Made by a program: the position numbers and the translations under genes. The notes beneath the pieces were generated by a model. The model searched no databases, was not told the DNA's origin, and was given only the letters and a program-made list of their open reading frames with translations. Shown here one piece after another: positions 1 through 7,120 of a DNA stretch of 15,194 nt. The DNA lies in assembly GCA_902772715.1 (NCBI GenBank), contig CACYBT010000246.1:1-15194 (forward strand). The letters are read 5' to 3'. Within the stretch, counting starts at the first letter, position 1; every line of letters starts with the position of its first letter. This DNA comes from an uncultured Succinivibrio sp. (GTDB taxonomy: Bacteria > Pseudomonadota > Gammaproteobacteria > Enterobacterales > Succinivibrionaceae).

Positions 1-105
1 GTTCTAATATAGTGAACCGTCCATAATTAGGTTAGGAACCGCCGTATGCGGATCCGCACGTACGGTGGTGTGAGAGGGCTGAGCTATTAACTCGCCCTAC
101 TCGAT
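1..105 (+). mobile_element. Group II intron, 3' end only (domains V and VI)
   Basis: This is the last part of a group II intron read on the + strand; the ribozyme core and any maturase gene lie left of the window. Domain V is at 38-69: a 9-bp lower stem (38-46 with 61-69, one G-T wobble), the canonical 2-base CG bulge at 59-60, and a short upper stem (47-50 with 55-58). The catalytic triad is CGC (40-42), a known alternative to AGC. Domain VI follows: 72-79 (GAGAGGGC) pairs with 94-98 and 100-102, leaving A99 bulged as the branch-point adenosine. That places it 7 bases from a 3' end of the usual AY form at A104-T105. The intron points toward the 3' end of glnA and ends 44 bases from its stop codon. 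The exact 3' junction is inferred from the branch-point distance; the subclass cannot be assigned. Confidence 0.87.
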
Positions 106-149
106 TATATTAAATTCGCTCTTTAAGCATATAACGCGGATGGGTAATC

Positions 150-1559
150 CTAGAGAGAATAATATAATTCAAATTCACATGGATGAGGGGTAGAGCGTAC
201 GCGTGTATCTTCCTCCTGCTTGAGTTCAATATAGGCATTGAGCATATCATCTGTAAAGACCCCACCTTCCAAGAGATACTCATGATCTTTACGCAGAGCC
301 TTGAGGGCTTCTTCAAGTGAGGAGCAGACTTGTGGAATATTGGCAGCCTCTTCTGGTGGCAAGTCATAAAGATTCTTATCCATTGCCTCACCTGGATCGA
401 TATGATTTTGAATGCCATCTATTCCGGCCATAAGCATGGCCGCAAAAGCCAAATATGGATTAGCAGTGCAATCAGGGAAGCGTACTTCTATATGAGTTGC
501 TTTTGGATTCATAGAATAAGGGATGCGAATTGAAGCGGACCGATTGGCTGCGGAATATGCAAGCATAAGAGGAGCCTCAAAACCGGGAACCAGACGCTTA
601 TAAGAATTGGTAGAAGGATTGGTAAAGGCATTTAGAGACTTGGCATGCTTGATGATCCCACCGATGTACCATAGGGCTTCCTGAGAAAGACCGCCATACA
701 GGTTTCCAGCAAAGATATTGGCGCCGTTTTTCTCAATGGACTGATGACAGTGCATACCAGATCCATTATCACCATAGATTGGTTTTGGCATAAAGGTAGC
801 AGTTTTTCCGTATTCCATTGCTACATTCTGTACTACATACTTATAGATTTGCACTTCGTCGGCTTTTTTGGTTAGGGTATTGAATCTAGTGGCAATTTCG
901 TTCTGTCCAGCAGTGGCAACCTCGTGGTGATGGGCTTCGATAATAAGCCCCATATCAGTCATAATACGGCACATGGCTGAGCGGATATCCTGAGAAGAAT
1001 CCACAGGAGGTACAGGGAAATAACCACCTTTGACAAATGGACGATAGCCTTTGTTGCCACCCTCATATTCTGTCTGTGAATTCCATGCTGCCTCAATATC
1101 ATCAATGGCTACAAATGAGCCTGAGATATCGGATTTAAAACGTACGTCATCAAACAGGAAAAATTCAGGTTCAGGACCAAAATAGGCGCAGTCACCGATT
1201 CCGGTTGATTTTAAATATTCCTCCGCGCGTTTTGCCACAGAACGAGGGTCGCGACTGTAACCTGTAAGAGTTTCAGTCTCCAAAACATCACATCTGACAA
1301 TGATAGTAGGGTCGGCATAGAAAGGATCTAACTGCACGGTTTCAATATCCGGCATTAGGATCATGTCAGATTTATCAATTCCACACCAGCCGGCGATGGA
1401 AGAACCGTCAAACATTTTTCCCTGATCAAAAAATGCTTCATCTACGCAGGAAATAGGTAGCGAAATATGCTGTTCTTTTCCTTTGGTATCAGTAAATCTT
1501 AAATCAACAAAAATGACTTCATTGTCAGTGATGAGTTTTTTCACATCAGTAAAGTTCAT
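150..1559 (-). CDS. glnA: Glutamine synthetase, type I (GSI-beta)
   Basis: ATP-dependent condensation of glutamate and ammonium to glutamine in the cytoplasm; the family forms dodecamers. At 469 aa it equals the E. coli length and aligns throughout. Visible family motifs are MFDGSSIAGW (49-58), FGPEPEFF (127-134), the metal and glutamate-binding HHHEVATAGQNE (210-221), NGSGMHCH (265-272), NPSTNSYKRLVPG (314-326), NRSASIRIP (339-347) and EVRFPD (358-363). Tyr398 in NLYDLPPEE is the equivalent of the adenylylation tyrosine, so control by GlnE is expected. The ATG start is supported by AGGAG eight bases upstream and by N-terminal alignment. The gene has its own putative promoter downstream of the acetyltransferase terminator. 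No clear intrinsic terminator is visible between its TAG stop and the group II intron. Whether ntrB/ntrC follow, as in E. coli, cannot be seen. Confidence 0.98.
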   Translation of the reverse strand: MNFTDVKKLITDNEVIFVDLRFTDTKGKEQHISLPISCVDEAFFDQGKMFDGSSIAGWCGIDKSDMILMPDIETVQLDPFYADPTIIVRCDVLETETLTGYSRDPRSVAKRAEEYLKSTGIGDCAYFGPEPEFFLFDDVRFKSDISGSFVAIDDIEAAWNSQTEYEGGNKGYRPFVKGGYFPVPPVDSSQDIRSAMCRIMTDMGLIIEAHHHEVATAGQNEIATRFNTLTKKADEVQIYKYVVQNVAMEYGKTATFMPKPIYGDNGSGMHCHQSIEKNGANIFAGNLYGGLSQEALWYIGGIIKHAKSLNAFTNPSTNSYKRLVPGFEAPLMLAYSAANRSASIRIPYSMNPKATHIEVRFPDCTANPYLAFAAMLMAGIDGIQNHIDPGEAMDKNLYDLPPEEAANIPQVCSSLEEALKALRKDHEYLLEGGVFTDDMLNAYIELKQEEDTRVRSTPHPCEFELYYSL

Positions 1560-1595
1560 GGAGAGGCTCCTGTTAAAAACAAAATAACTAGCATA

Positions 1596-1624
1596 ATTGT
1601 CGTTGACTTAAAACGTGAAGTCAA
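1596..1624 (-). promoter_or_regulatory. Putative glnA promoter overlapping an inverted repeat
   Basis: On the minus strand TTGACT (1619-1624) is followed after 17 bases by GACAAT (1596-1601), a sigma-70-like pair with a strong -35 and a weaker -10. It would give a leader of about 30 bases. The -35 lies in an inverted repeat, TTGACTT at 1618-1624 with AAGTCAA at 1603-1609, which could be an operator. I found no sigma-54 -24/-12 element (TGGCAC-N5-TTGCW), which would be expected for E. coli-like NtrC control. Confidence 0.35.
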
Positions 1625-1642
1625 AGAATATTTTTTTTTCAC

Positions 1643-1678
1643 AAAAAAAAGGCAACAAATGCCATTGCATATGTTGCC
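1643..1678 (-). terminator. Intrinsic terminator after the GNAT gene
   Basis: Minus-strand hairpin with outer arms GGCAACA (1672-1678) and TGTTGCC (1651-1657), then an A/A mismatch, then inner ATGC/GCAT pairs around a 4-base loop. It is followed directly by eight T residues on the minus strand (1643-1650). It lies 44 bases beyond the acetyltransferase stop and just upstream of the glnA promoter, so it separates the two units. Confidence 0.85.
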
Positions 1679-1722
1679 GCACGAAAATTTCGGATGCAGA
1701 TCACTTTTGGTGCAGTGCAGAA

Positions 1723-2214
1723 TTAGTTTAGTTCCAAAGAAAATACTTCCTCGCTAATTATAAATTCCTCCAAATCAAGTTCAGTGTCACGTACTTTTAC
1801 AAAGCCATTTTTTAGGTAGAATTCGCGACTAGGATTATGGGAGTTGATAACCAGTTCAATCGTGCATGGTAATACTTTTGAGGAGACATATTCTTTAATT
1901 CTATGCAACAGAGCAGTCCCCACCCCTTTTCCGCAGTAGCCTTCATCCACATAGATTTTGTGCATTAAAAAAAGATTAGGTCCATGTTTTAAAACGGAGA
2001 CGACTCCACAGTCAACACCGTCGCAGGTGGCCACAAAATAATCGGTACCGGAATCTAGGGCATCTAAAAGTGCTTTTTGGGTATATAACTTTTCAATCAT
2101 ATAGTCTATCTGTGAGGTATTAAGAAACCCATTGAAATTGTTTGGGACAAGTTTATCTACTAATTTTTTGAGATCTGCTATGTCTTCATGATTGGCTTTG
2201 CGAATTGAAATCAT
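1723..2214 (-). CDS. GNAT-family N-acetyltransferase
   Basis: A 163-aa protein that fills a single GNAT domain, predicted to transfer an acetyl group from acetyl-CoA to an amine; the substrate is not predictable. The acetyl-CoA motif A is at about 84-103, with the pyrophosphate-binding turn CGKGVG (94-99) after the strand HKIYVDEGY. Motif B, HNPSREFYLKNGF (126-138), has the usual Asn and Tyr near the C-terminus. The start at 2214 is preferred because a GGATGA Shine-Dalgarno-like sequence lies about 6 bases upstream. An ATG three codons earlier (2223) has no ribosome site. The frame stays open up to 2457, but the extra residues do not resemble a GNAT N-terminus. It stands alone between two terminators. 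Fold assignment is strong; the exact subfamily is unknown. Confidence 0.85.
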   Translation of the reverse strand: MISIRKANHEDIADLKKLVDKLVPNNFNGFLNTSQIDYMIEKLYTQKALLDALDSGTDYFVATCDGVDCGVVSVLKHGPNLFLMHKIYVDEGYCGKGVGTALLHRIKEYVSSKVLPCTIELVINSHNPSREFYLKNGFVKVRDTELDLEEFIISEEVFSLELN

Positions 2215-2580
2215 ATTTGTCATCCGAAATAAAATTTTAGAACTATAATCTGCTACATATCTTAATTCTAGAGAAAATTTTGAACTTGGCAATTTGAATG
2301 TGTATTTTTGTGACAAAAGTAGTGGAATTTTATTTTTTTTTGCAATTGTTTTAATTGGGGGCAGAACGTATATCTTTTTGGAAAAAATTGGCTCAATTAA
2401 TATTTTTGTGGGGTCGGCAAATGAGTTACAAATAGCTAACTTACTGGGACAAGCCAAAACAATTTCTTCTGGCAGTTCAGAAAAACGCTTATGTGTGCTA
2501 TGGATATCTTAAGGATATGCTAATCCCACAGAAATAATTATAGAACCAAAAAATTACAGAGATTAACAAAATGGAGGTTA
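2215..2580. other. Intergenic region between the carB terminator and the GNAT gene
   Basis: About 365 AT-rich bases upstream of the acetyltransferase, presumably holding its promoter. A -10-like TATAGT on the minus strand near 2245-2250 lies at a plausible distance, but I see no convincing -35. The acetyltransferase frame remains open on the minus strand to 2457, and a 72-codon frame is open on the plus strand at 2294-2512. Neither has a ribosome binding site or recognisable protein features. I see no RNA gene, mobile element or extended repeat. Confidence 0.4.
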
Positions 2581-2617
2581 AATACAATCACCAAAAGCAC
2601 TACCGAGCTTTTGGTGA
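2581..2617 (-). terminator. Probable terminator of carAB
   Basis: On the minus strand an 11-bp perfect stem, TCACCAAAAGC (2607-2617) with GCTTTTGGTGA (2588-2598), encloses an 8-base loop. The T-rich tail TTGTATT is short and interrupted. It begins 7 bases after the carB stop. Position and stem support termination, but the weak tail means some read-through is possible. Confidence 0.7.
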
Positions 2618-2624
2618 AAGATGA

Positions 2625-5600
2625 TTAAGCATTAGCTTTTTTCAGCATGGAATGTAGTTCCTGCAAGGAATGTACGGTTGCATACTCATCAGCATCGATG
2701 GCCAAAGTAGAAGCAAAGGCGGCATTGAGTGTTGTGGTGTAGCAGATATTATATCTGAGGCAGGCCTTGCGCAGTGAACGTGAGTCCTTGACAGACTGGC
2801 GACCTTCGGTAGTATTGATTACCCAGTTATATTTTCCGGATTTGATAAAGTCTAGAAGATTTGGTCGGGACTCATATACTTTCTGTACCTGTGTACATTC
2901 AATGCCAGCATCACGCAGAACCTTGCTGGTTCCCTGGGTTCCATCTAGCACAAAACCGGCCTTCTTAAGAATTTTACCAAGTTCAGGAACTCTGTTTTGA
3001 TCTGATTTTTTAATAGACAACAGTACGTTGCCACTTCTCTGAATCGGTGAATTGGCAGCCAGTTCCGCTTTAGCATAAGCCTCAGGAAATGTCATGGCAG
3101 TGCCCATGGTTTCACCTGTGGAGCGCATTTCAGGTCCTAAGAGAGGATCGGAACCTGGAAACTTGGCAAATGGCAGTACCACTTCTTTTACAGAATAGTA
3201 TGGAGGGATAATCTCATGATCTACTCCCAGTTCCTTAAGAGTTTTGCCAATCATGATTTTAGCGGCAATTTTGGCTAACGGCAAACTTGTGGCCTTAGAG
3301 ACAAAAGGTACAGTACGGGCGGCACGCGGGTTGACCTCGATAAGATAGATCCTGTCCTCACGCACAGCTAACTGTACGTTCATGAGGCCCTTAACATTGA
3401 GAGAGAGAGCCAAATCTCTAGAGATCTTGGTAATTCTTTTTATCAGATCTTCTGACAGATGGTAAGGAGGCAGTACGCAGGAGGCATCGCCTGAGTGCAC
3501 TCCACACTCTTCGACATGTTCCATGATCCCGCCAATAACTACGTCCACTCCGTCTGAAACCGCATCAACGTCAATTTCTGTGGCATGATCAAGGAATTTA
3601 TCTAAGAGTACCGGTGATTTGTTTGAAACCTTGACGGCTTCGGCAAAATAGGTACGCAGATCATCCTCATCATAAACTACTTCCATAGCCCGACCACCAA
3701 GTACATAAGATGGTCTTACGACCAGAGGATAGCCAATGTCATTGGCGGTAACTACGGCCTGAGACAAAGATGTGGCTGTACCGTTGCGTGGCTGCAGCAA
3801 CTGCAGTTTATTGACCACTTCCTGGAAAAGTTTTCTGTCCTCGGCACGGTCAATATCACGTGGAGAAGTGCCGATGATAGGTACACCTTCTTCTTCAAGT
3901 TTTCTAGCAAGTTTAAGAGGGGTCTGACCACCAAACTGCACAATAACTCCATCTGGTTTTTCTACTCTGGCAATCTCGAGTACATCTTCAAGAGTTACCG
4001 GCTCAAAATATAGACGATCTGAAACATCATAGTCAGTGGAAACCGTCTCTGGATTGCAGTTAACCATGATGGACTCATAGCCTTCCTCGCGCAGAGCCAT
4101 GGAAGCATGCACACAGCAGTAGTCAAATTCAATACCCTGACCGATACGGTTAGGGCCACCTCCCAATACTATTACTTTCTTTTTAGTAGTTGGATTGGAT
4201 TCGCATTCCTGCTCATAGGTGGAGTACATGTATGCAGTAGAAGTACTGAATTCTGCTGCACAGGTGTCAACACGCTTATAGGTTGGAAAAACTTCAAAGA
4301 GCCAGCGACGTTCTCTTACTTTATCCTCAGTTGATTTTACGAGAGCCGCAATTCTAGCATCAGAGAAGCCGCGAGACTTGAGATCACGCAGTTCATCGCT
4401 ATCTAGGGATTTTAGGGTGCGGCCACTTAGGGATTGCTCGAGATCAATAATTTCTTTGATTTGAGAGAGGAACCAGCGGTCAATCTTAGTGTAGTTAAAG
4501 ACCTCTTCTACATCCATACCTAAACGGAAAGCATCCCCAAGGTACCAGATACGATGGGCTCCGGCGTTTTCCAGTTCGTGTAAGAGTTTCTGGCGGGCAT
4601 CACCTTTTTTCATATCAAGGCGCGGATCAAAGCCTAGTTTTCCGGTTTCAAGTCCACGCAGGGCTTTTTGCAGTGATTCTTCAAAGGTTCTGCCTATAGC
4701 CATAACTTCACCCACGGATTTCATCTGGGTGGTCAGGCGGTCGTCTGAATTAGGGAATTTTTCAAAATTAAAACGGGGAATTTTGGTGACTACATAATCA
4801 AGACTTGGTTCAAATGAGGCTGGTGTCTTATCACCGGTAATATCGTTACCTAACTCATCGAGGGTATAGCCTACCGCAAGCTTAGCTGCGATTTTGGCAA
4901 TAGGGAAGCCGGTTGCCTTTGAGGCTAAAGCCGAGGATCTTGATACACGTGGATTCATCTCGATGATAACCATGCGGCCATTGTCAGGATTAACACCAAA
5001 CTGAACATTGGAACCACCGGTTTCAACACCGATTTCACGCAGTACTGACATGGCAGCATCGCGCATCAGCTGATATTCTTTATCAGTTAAGGTCTGGGCT
5101 GGGGCCACAGTGATGGAGTCACCAGTGTGAATGCCCATAGGATCTAGATTTTCGATGGAGCAGACAATAATGCAGTTATCTTTGCGGTCACGCACCACCT
5201 CCATCTCAAATTCCTTCCAGCCGATGAGAGACTCATCAATTAAAAGTTCATGTGTCGGGGAAAGCTCAAGTCCCTTGCTACATATTTCATTGAATTCTTC
5301 AGGATTGTAAGCAATGCCGCCACCGGTACCGCCCATGGTGAAGGATGGTCGGATAATGCAGGGAAAGCCCACATTTTTTTGTACTTCCCACGCACTTTCC
5401 ATGGAATGGGCAATGCCAGAGCGTGGACACTCAAGACCAATGCTGCGCATGGCCTTATCAAAGCGTTCACGATTTTCGGCTTTATCGATGGCATCGGCTT
5501 TGGCGCCAATCATCTCTACATTGTATTCTTTTAAAACTCCATGTCTCTCAAGTTCTAAAGCACAGTTTAGGGCTGTCTGTCCACCCATGGTAGGTAGAAT

Positions 5601-5855
5601 AGCATCTGGCCTTTCTTTTTCTATGATATGGGCAATGACTTTCCAGTGAATAGGCTCAATGTAGGTAACATCTGCAACATCAGGATCGGTCATAATTGTG
5701 GCTGGATTAGAGTTGACTAGAATAACCTTATATCCTTCCTCACGCAAGGCTCGAACGGCCTGAGTACCAGAGTAGTCAAACTCACAAGCCTGTCCGATGA
5801 CAATTGGACCTGCGCCCAGAATTAAAATCTTTTTGATATCAGTACGCTTTGGCAT
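2625..5855 (-). CDS. carB: Carbamoyl-phosphate synthase, large subunit
   Basis: Makes carbamoyl phosphate from bicarbonate, two ATP and ammonia tunnelled from CarA, feeding pyrimidine and arginine synthesis. At 1076 aa it is close to E. coli (1073). Two homologous ATP-grasp halves are evident: GAGPIVIGQACEFDYSGTQA (14-33), GGQTALNCA (91-99) and EMNPRVSRSSALASKATGFP (299-318) in the carboxyphosphate half; GGGPNRIGQGIEFDY (565-579), QFGGQTPLKLA (640-650) and EVNPRAARTVPFVSKATSLP (840-859) in the carbamate half. An oligomerisation domain (about 400-550) lies between them, and an MGS-like allosteric domain fills about 940-1076. In that domain Ser947, Thr973, Thr976, Lys992 and Thr1041 match E. 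coli effector residues, but the Lys954 equivalent is Gln953. The ATG start has GAGGAAA upstream, 10 bases after the carA stop, so the two are cotranscribed. Confidence 0.99.
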   Translation of the reverse strand: MPKRTDIKKILILGAGPIVIGQACEFDYSGTQAVRALREEGYKVILVNSNPATIMTDPDVADVTYIEPIHWKVIAHIIEKERPDAILPTMGGQTALNCALELERHGVLKEYNVEMIGAKADAIDKAENRERFDKAMRSIGLECPRSGIAHSMESAWEVQKNVGFPCIIRPSFTMGGTGGGIAYNPEEFNEICSKGLELSPTHELLIDESLIGWKEFEMEVVRDRKDNCIIVCSIENLDPMGIHTGDSITVAPAQTLTDKEYQLMRDAAMSVLREIGVETGGSNVQFGVNPDNGRMVIIEMNPRVSRSSALASKATGFPIAKIAAKLAVGYTLDELGNDITGDKTPASFEPSLDYVVTKIPRFNFEKFPNSDDRLTTQMKSVGEVMAIGRTFEESLQKALRGLETGKLGFDPRLDMKKGDARQKLLHELENAGAHRIWYLGDAFRLGMDVEEVFNYTKIDRWFLSQIKEIIDLEQSLSGRTLKSLDSDELRDLKSRGFSDARIAALVKSTEDKVRERRWLFEVFPTYKRVDTCAAEFSTSTAYMYSTYEQECESNPTTKKKVIVLGGGPNRIGQGIEFDYCCVHASMALREEGYESIMVNCNPETVSTDYDVSDRLYFEPVTLEDVLEIARVEKPDGVIVQFGGQTPLKLARKLEEEGVPIIGTSPRDIDRAEDRKLFQEVVNKLQLLQPRNGTATSLSQAVVTANDIGYPLVVRPSYVLGGRAMEVVYDEDDLRTYFAEAVKVSNKSPVLLDKFLDHATEIDVDAVSDGVDVVIGGIMEHVEECGVHSGDASCVLPPYHLSEDLIKRITKISRDLALSLNVKGLMNVQLAVREDRIYLIEVNPRAARTVPFVSKATSLPLAKIAAKIMIGKTLKELGVDHEIIPPYYSVKEVVLPFAKFPGSDPLLGPEMRSTGETMGTAMTFPEAYAKAELAANSPIQRSGNVLLSIKKSDQNRVPELGKILKKAGFVLDGTQGTSKVLRDAGIECTQVQKVYESRPNLLDFIKSGKYNWVINTTEGRQSVKDSRSLRKACLRYNICYTTTLNAAFASTLAIDADEYATVHSLQELHSMLKKANA

Positions 5856-5865
5856 GGGATTTCCT

Positions 5866-7005
5866 CTAATCCATATGACGATAGTTTTTCATAAGTTCAA
5901 TAAAGTGCTTAAACAGTGCCATAGGGTCGTGAGGTCCAGGAGAAGCCTCAGGATGCCCCTGAAAACTGAAAGCCGGAACGTCAGTACGTTCAACGCCCTG
6001 TAAGGTACCGTCAAAAAGGGATTTATGCGTAGCCACAAGATTGGCAGGGAGAGTTTTTTTATCTACACAGAATCCGTGATTCTGAGAAGTTATATACACA
6101 GTCCCGCTTCTTAAATCCTTAACCGGATGGTTTGCTCCATGATGACCGCATTTCATCTTGATGGTTTGAGCACCGGATGCCAATGAGAGCAACTGATGAC
6201 CAAGGCAGATCCCAAACAGTGGAATTTTTCTGTTAATAAAGGTACGAATGGCTTCTTGTGCATAGGTGCAAGGTTCGGGATCACCAGGTCCGTTAGAGAG
6301 AAAAATACCATCGGGATCCATGTTGATGACATCCTGAGCACTGGTGGTGGCAGGCACTACAGTTACTTTGCAGCCCAGAGAACGCAGAATTCTTAGAATA
6401 TTGCGTTTTACCCCAAAATCATAGGCTACGACATTAAATTCAATTTTTGGCTTGACTGTATAGCCCTGGCCTAATACCCAAGTACCCTCGTCAAAGGTAT
6501 ATATTTCTTTGGTGGTTACTTCCTTGGCAAGGTCCATCCCCTTAATTCCCGAAAAATCTCGCGCTCTTCTCAAGGCCTCATCACTGCTGATGTTAGGATC
6601 GGTTGTTAGACAGCCGTTCTGAGCGCCTTTTTCACGTAAAATCCTAGTTAACATACGGGTATCAATGCCGTAAATGCCAGGTTTTTTGTATTTTTTGAGA
6701 AAAAAACTTAAATCATTCTGATTTCTAAAATTGGAAGGAATTAAGGAAAGGTCTCTGATAATGAGTCCCATGGCGAAGATATCTTGTGATTCAAGATCCT
6801 CGTTACAGGTTCCGTAATTGCCGATATGAGGATAAGTTAAGGTAATGATTTGATTTGCATATGAAGGATCAGTAAGAATTTCCTGATAACCTGTCATGGA
6901 CGTATTAAAGACAACTTCACCGACAGTGGTGGTGTCAGGAGCGCCAAAGGCCCTTCCCTTGAAAACAGTACCGTCGGCGAGAGCTAGAATGGCGGATGTG
7001 CCCAC
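5866..7005 (-). CDS. carA: Carbamoyl-phosphate synthase, small (glutaminase) subunit
   Basis: Class I glutamine amidotransferase subunit that hydrolyses glutamine and channels ammonia to CarB. At 379 aa it is close to E. coli CarA (382). The N-terminal domain has the typical GEVVFNTSMTGYQEILTDPS (29-48), and the amidotransferase domain covers about 190-379. The catalytic triad is visible: Cys267 in GICLGHQ, and His351 and Glu353 in FQGHPEAS. LSNGPGDPEP (236-245) and GHHGANHPVKD (287-297) are further family signatures. The start is GTG (7003-7005), supported by GAGGGGG five bases upstream and by alignment of the N-terminus; the next in-frame ATG lies inside the conserved TSMTGYQ motif. carB follows after a 10-base spacer. 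Confidence 0.98.
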   Translation of the reverse strand: MGTSAILALADGTVFKGRAFGAPDTTTVGEVVFNTSMTGYQEILTDPSYANQIITLTYPHIGNYGTCNEDLESQDIFAMGLIIRDLSLIPSNFRNQNDLSFFLKKYKKPGIYGIDTRMLTRILREKGAQNGCLTTDPNISSDEALRRARDFSGIKGMDLAKEVTTKEIYTFDEGTWVLGQGYTVKPKIEFNVVAYDFGVKRNILRILRSLGCKVTVVPATTSAQDVINMDPDGIFLSNGPGDPEPCTYAQEAIRTFINRKIPLFGICLGHQLLSLASGAQTIKMKCGHHGANHPVKDLRSGTVYITSQNHGFCVDKKTLPANLVATHKSLFDGTLQGVERTDVPAFSFQGHPEASPGPHDPMALFKHFIELMKNYRHMD

Positions 7006-7052
7006 AAAGCCCCCTCTAAATATTGTAGGATGATTTTACCCCATGATTCAAA

Positions 7053-7067
7053 ACAATCTAAGATTGT
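7053..7067. repeat. Palindrome in the carAB leader
   Basis: ACAATCT-A-AGATTGT is a perfect 15-base palindrome (7-base arms, one central base) within the predicted carA untranslated leader. A second dyad, TTGTACAA, overlaps its right arm (7064-7071). The geometry resembles a dimeric repressor site rather than a hairpin, since the central spacer is too short for a loop unless the inner pair opens. It does not match the ArgR box or PurR box consensus as I know them. The role is inferred. Confidence 0.4.
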
Positions 7068-7092
7068 ACAACCTTAGGTCATAGTCTGCGAT

Positions 7093-7120
7093 ATTTTAGA
7101 CGAATAGGATTTTTTTTCAA
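7093..7120 (-). promoter_or_regulatory. Putative carAB promoter
   Basis: On the minus strand TTGAAA (7115-7120) is followed after 16 bases by TAAAAT (7093-7098), each matching five of six sigma-70 consensus positions. Transcription would start near 7086 and give a leader of about 80 bases that contains the 7053-7067 palindrome. It is the only good promoter-like pair I see close to carA. Confidence 0.5.

Noticed and set aside
110..418. 102-codon minus-strand frame over the 3' end of glnA and the intron flank
   Set aside because: Out of frame with glnA over conserved codons, no ribosome site and no recognisable protein.
2294..2512. 72-codon plus-strand frame with a hydrophobic stretch between carB and the GNAT gene
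   Set aside because: No ribosome binding site, no recognisable family, and it lies opposite an equally open minus-strand frame in AT-rich DNA, so chance is the simplest reading.
5240..5649. Overlapping open frames on both strands inside carB
   Set aside because: They are out-of-frame shadows of the strongly conserved first ATP-grasp half of CarB.
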